DNA of 7,601 nt, from NCBI GenBank assembly GCA_023431285.1, contig JAEYXN010000272.1, positions 1-7,601 of the forward strand, in the 5' to 3' direction. The position numbers and the translations under genes were made by a program. Positions 5,523 to 7,601 of this stretch are shown here, in pieces. Source of the DNA: Bacteroidota bacterium. GTDB taxonomy: Bacteria > Bacteroidota > Bacteroidia > Cytophagales > Cyclobacteriaceae. The notes under the pieces were generated by a model, which made no database searches, had not been told where the DNA came from, and saw only the letters and a list, made by a program, of their open reading frames with translations. How positions within the stretch are numbered: position 1 is the stretch's first letter; the number at the start of each line of letters is the position of its first letter.

Positions 5523-6437
5523 ATGAGCCTTCTCGCAGAAAAGCCAATAGCCGTCATACACGATCAGCAAACTGAATTTAATCCTGCTGTAGCAGAACTA
5601 TGGGGACGGGATATCCCAGTGGTAAGCATCGACCCTCGTCATATTGCATTTGATTCTTCGGAACGGTTCCGGGAATTTAGTCTTGTGTATAATGACCTCG
5701 GTGGTCTTCCCGGATTTCCATTCGATAGTTCATTCGTGAAATCACTGATCCTGTATACGCGTCATCTTGAATCGTCTATGTTCCGCGTCCGGCAGGGTCG
5801 GATCATTAACGGGTCTCATGCATTGGAGATCCTGACCAATCGTGCCCGGCAGATTTCTCATTTCGCTTCTCTTAACGTCAGACATCCCAGGACACTGTTC
5901 GTGGGTACAATCGATTCTCTCATCAGAAGCCTCCATGCAGTAGCGTTTCCTATTGTTCTCAAATCAAATACGGCAGGAACAGCAAGCAGGATCTTACGCT
6001 TTGATTCCGTAGACACTGTGATCGATGCCATCTTTTCTGAGCAGATCCGGATCGGATCGGACCCCTGGCTGTTACAGGAACTCATTGAACCCAAAGGTGG
6101 TTACATCCTGCGGCTGGACATCCTCAACGGTCATATCCTTTCCTCACGGAAGGTATACACGCAGGATGGACTCCCGATCCTGAATCAGGACTCCGAGGAA
6201 GGCGACCCCTCCGAAAGTGTGACCAGGGAAGCGGAACACATCCTTCGCACGGCAGGCATCGACCTCGGCTCAGTCGAGCTTCTGGTCGACAGAAGGAATA
6301 ATGACATCTTTTTCTATAACATTCTTCCATTCGTGTACTCAAAAAGGGAAGACCCACAGGGAAACATCATCACAAGGGTAGGTGATTATATCGAGAGACG
6401 CCTTAATAAGATTAAAGAGATGGAACTTTCGATATAG
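5523..6437 (+). CDS. ATP-grasp family protein (RimK/GshB-like ligase fold) with altered metal motif
   Basis: Probable ATP-dependent carboxylate-amine ligase, or a derivative of one; substrate unknown. The protein has 304 residues. Residues 1-110 look like an N-terminal pre-ATP-grasp domain (IAVIHD; ELWGRDIPVVSIDPRHIAFD). The ATP-grasp part runs from about 120: PRTLFVGTIDSLI, then FPIVLKSNTAGTASRILRF with the ATP-binding Lys147, then WLLQELIEPKGGYILRLDIL (182-201) with hinge Gln185/Glu186 and Arg197. Near the end, where relatives have GvD and ExN metal ligands, this protein has SVELL (Glu252 for Asp) and FFYNILP (Phe264 for Glu, Asn266 kept). Loss of one Mg ligand may mean changed or reduced activity. 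RimK-type ligases join amino acids or peptides, which could fit a cysteine/SAM-linked pathway, but that is inference. It lies 138 bp after the unknown gene, likely in the same transcript. Confidence 0.78.
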   Translation: MSLLAEKPIAVIHDQQTEFNPAVAELWGRDIPVVSIDPRHIAFDSSERFREFSLVYNDLGGLPGFPFDSSFVKSLILYTRHLESSMFRVRQGRIINGSHALEILTNRARQISHFASLNVRHPRTLFVGTIDSLIRSLHAVAFPIVLKSNTAGTASRILRFDSVDTVIDAIFSEQIRIGSDPWLLQELIEPKGGYILRLDILNGHILSSRKVYTQDGLPILNQDSEEGDPSESVTREAEHILRTAGIDLGSVELLVDRRNNDIFFYNILPFVYSKREDPQGNIITRVGDYIERRLNKIKEMELSI

Positions 6438-6441
6438 GAGC

Positions 6442-6491
6442 GCTCGTGTCGGTTTGTCCTTGCCGGAGCCGGTTCTCAATAGCTCGTGTCG
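6442..6491 (+). repeat. 10-bp direct repeat GCTCGTGTCG, two copies 40 bp apart
   Basis: The copies are at 6442-6451 and 6482-6491, between the ATP-grasp stop and the terminator. No function is evident, and it may be chance. Confidence 0.35.
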
Positions 6492-6499
6492 TCTGAAGA

Positions 6500-6526
6500 A
6501 ATGCCAAAACTCCGGGCATTGTTTTT
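6500..6526 (+). terminator. Likely intrinsic terminator after the ATP-grasp gene
   Basis: AATGCC (6500-6505) pairs with GGCATT (6515-6520) over a 9-nt loop and is followed by GTTTTT. The 6-bp stem is short, so termination may be partial, but the place (63 bp after the stop codon and before the SET gene) fits. Confidence 0.55.
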
Positions 6527-6574
6527 ATACAACTTAAAAACTTCTATCTTCACGCGCTTATTGAAAACCGAGTA

Positions 6575-7120
6575 ATGGCTCTGCTGGAAAAACAACTGTA
6601 CGTAAAGAAGTCCTCAATCCCTGATTCAGGGAAAGGACTATTCACCAAGAAATTTATCAAGAAGGGAACACGCATTGTCGAATACAAAGGACGGCGAAGC
6701 GCATGGAAAGATGTGAAGGATGAAGACGGTAAGAACGGCTATATTTTCTACATCAACCGGAATAATGTCATTGATGCGCTGCCTCATAAAAGCGCTCTCG
6801 CGCGCTACGCCAATGATGCCCGTGGCCTTGTCAAGGTAAATGGTATAAAGAATAATTCCGATTACGTTGTCGATGGGACCCGTGCCTACATCGAGTCAAA
6901 GACGGACATTCCTGCAGGTTCGGAGATCTTTGTTGACTATGGTAAGGACTACTGGAAAGTGATCCGCGCCAATATCAAGCTTTGGAAAGAGGAAGCGAAG
7001 GAAGCTGAAAAGAAGAAAGCGAAAGCCGCTGCCAATAAGAAAGCAAAGAAGGCCTCTGGTAAGAAGTCTGCCGGAACCAGGAAGAAGGCAACAAAAACAC
7101 GGAAGGCCCGCCGCAAGTAA
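6575..7120 (+). CDS. SET-domain protein (lysine methyltransferase-like) with lysine-rich histone-H1-like tail
   Basis: Probable SAM-dependent protein lysine methyltransferase, 181 residues. The SET domain covers about residues 7-130: SGKGLFTKKFIKKGTRIVEYKG (18-39, the GxG entry motif); ARYANDARG (76-84) at the place of the RFxNHSC motif, with Asn80 kept but the His-Ser-Cys part replaced; YVVDGTRAYIESKTDIPAGSEIFVDYG (97-123) with the end motif FVDYG and Tyr122; then YW (126-127). From about 140 the tail is almost only Lys, Ala, Arg, Gly, Thr and Glu, resembling bacterial histone-H1-like proteins and likely binding DNA or RNA. Small bacterial SET proteins of this kind occur in several phyla; their targets are mostly unknown. 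It lies behind a probable terminator, so it is likely a separate unit. It ends 8 bp before a convergent gene. Confidence 0.87.
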   Translation: MALLEKQLYVKKSSIPDSGKGLFTKKFIKKGTRIVEYKGRRSAWKDVKDEDGKNGYIFYINRNNVIDALPHKSALARYANDARGLVKVNGIKNNSDYVVDGTRAYIESKTDIPAGSEIFVDYGKDYWKVIRANIKLWKEEAKEAEKKKAKAAANKKAKKASGKKSAGTRKKATKTRKARRK

Positions 7121-7128
7121 CGGAGGCC

Positions 7129-7601
7129 CTACCTGTTCCTGGCGCCCCGCGATCTCAATTCGCGGATCCGCTGGGCCGTAGCCGCTGCGTAATCATCAAA
7201 TCCAAGCCTTTCTGCTTCGTCCTGGTAAACCTGCAACAGAGGAATTGAGCTGTTGTTGATCTGAATCGCTTCAGCAAGGATGTTGTACGCATCGAATCCG
7301 TTTGTGCTATGCTTTTTCAGGTAATTAAACGCAGCAATCACGCCATCTTCGAAATAAGGATTGGAACTGGAAAGAATCCTGTAATTCTTCGCTGCGTTTA
7401 TAGTATCACCTGAAGCTTCATTCAACAACGCTGTATAATAGATCTTTTCAAGTTGACGTCGCTGATCAAACGTGATCCCTTTGTTGATCTGTGATGCAAG
7501 GCCGCGCAGATCGCCACGTGCCGCGAGGAGAATGAGTTCAAAATGTCTGATGTCCTCATATAGCTCCTCACTGGAAAGCTGGAGACCCGCAATCTTCTGA
7601 T
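7129..7601 (-). CDS. C-terminal part of a probable helical-repeat (TPR-like) protein, runs off the right edge
   Basis: The minus-strand frame is open from 7599 down to TAG at 7131-7129, giving 156 visible residues; the N-terminus lies outside the window. The visible part is all helical in pattern, with repeated helix pairs of TPR style (residues such as YYTALLNEASGDTINAAKNY, AAFNYLKKH, AYNILAEAIQIN, PLLQVYQDEAERLGFDDYAA). It ends in a basic, Arg-rich tail (RIRELRSRGARNR). A shorter frame beginning with TTG at 7428 is not the true start, because the coding pattern continues unbroken to the right edge. Function unknown; possibly a TPR protein of the exported or gliding-type families common in Bacteroidota. 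The stop codon faces the SET gene with only 8 bp between them. Confidence 0.75.
   Translation of the reverse strand, partial: QKIAGLQLSSEELYEDIRHFELILLAARGDLRGLASQINKGITFDQRRQLEKIYYTALLNEASGDTINAAKNYRILSSSNPYFEDGVIAAFNYLKKHSTNGFDAYNILAEAIQINNSSIPLLQVYQDEAERLGFDDYAAATAQRIRELRSRGARNR

Noticed and set aside
5742..6357. Three minus-strand frames inside the ATP-grasp gene
   Set aside because: Shadows of the plus-strand gene, which carries recognisable motifs.

Overview
The window looks like part of a Bacteroidota chromosome, probably from the Cytophagia/Chitinophagia side. The evidence is: promoter elements of the Bacteroidota type (TTG or TTTG about 19-21 bp before a TAnnTTTG-like box), A/T-rich start regions without clear Shine-Dalgarno sequences, and the mix of protein families (TPR-coiled-coil-PP2C phosphatase, SIMPL protein, two-cysteine OxyR, a SAM-I riboswitch, a bacterial SET protein). 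No mobile element, CRISPR array, tRNA or rRNA was seen. The assignment is inference from sequence style, not a database match.

Left part (1-2817). A minus-strand gene enters from the left edge. It encodes an exported-N-terminus TPR/coiled-coil membrane protein with a SpoIIE-like PP2C phosphatase domain, cut off at base 1. A gap of about 750 bp follows with no convincing gene. A plus-strand general-stress-type protein (1995-2720) then ends at a strong, probably bidirectional, intrinsic terminator at 2771-2799.

Middle (2818-4698). Two minus-strand genes lie in tandem: oxyR, with both redox cysteines present, and downstream of it a periplasmic SIMPL-domain protein. The control region right of oxyR holds an oxyR promoter overlapped by a perfect palindrome, a second palindrome, and an inverted repeat overlapping a plus-strand promoter.

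Core of interest (4686-6526). The plus-strand promoter TATGTTTG leads directly into a SAM-I riboswitch (4699-4805). P1, the P2 loop/J3-4 pseudoknot, P3 and P4 can all be drawn. About 10 nt after the aptamer is an 18-residue ORF, MKKSLRPLTRDCCCCCSC, whose run of Cys codons near the stop has the form of a leader peptide. Next come a 154-residue protein of unknown family and an ATP-grasp protein with an altered metal-binding motif, ending at a likely terminator. These are not usual methionine or SAM synthesis genes. The arrangement suggests an undescribed unit controlled by SAM and perhaps also by cysteine supply.

Right part (6575-7601). A SET-domain methyltransferase-like protein with a histone-H1-like lysine tail is followed closely by the convergent 3' end of a gene for a probable helical-repeat protein that runs off the right edge. 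SET enzymes use SAM, so a functional link to the riboswitch unit is possible. However, the SET gene lies behind a probable terminator, and the link is speculation.
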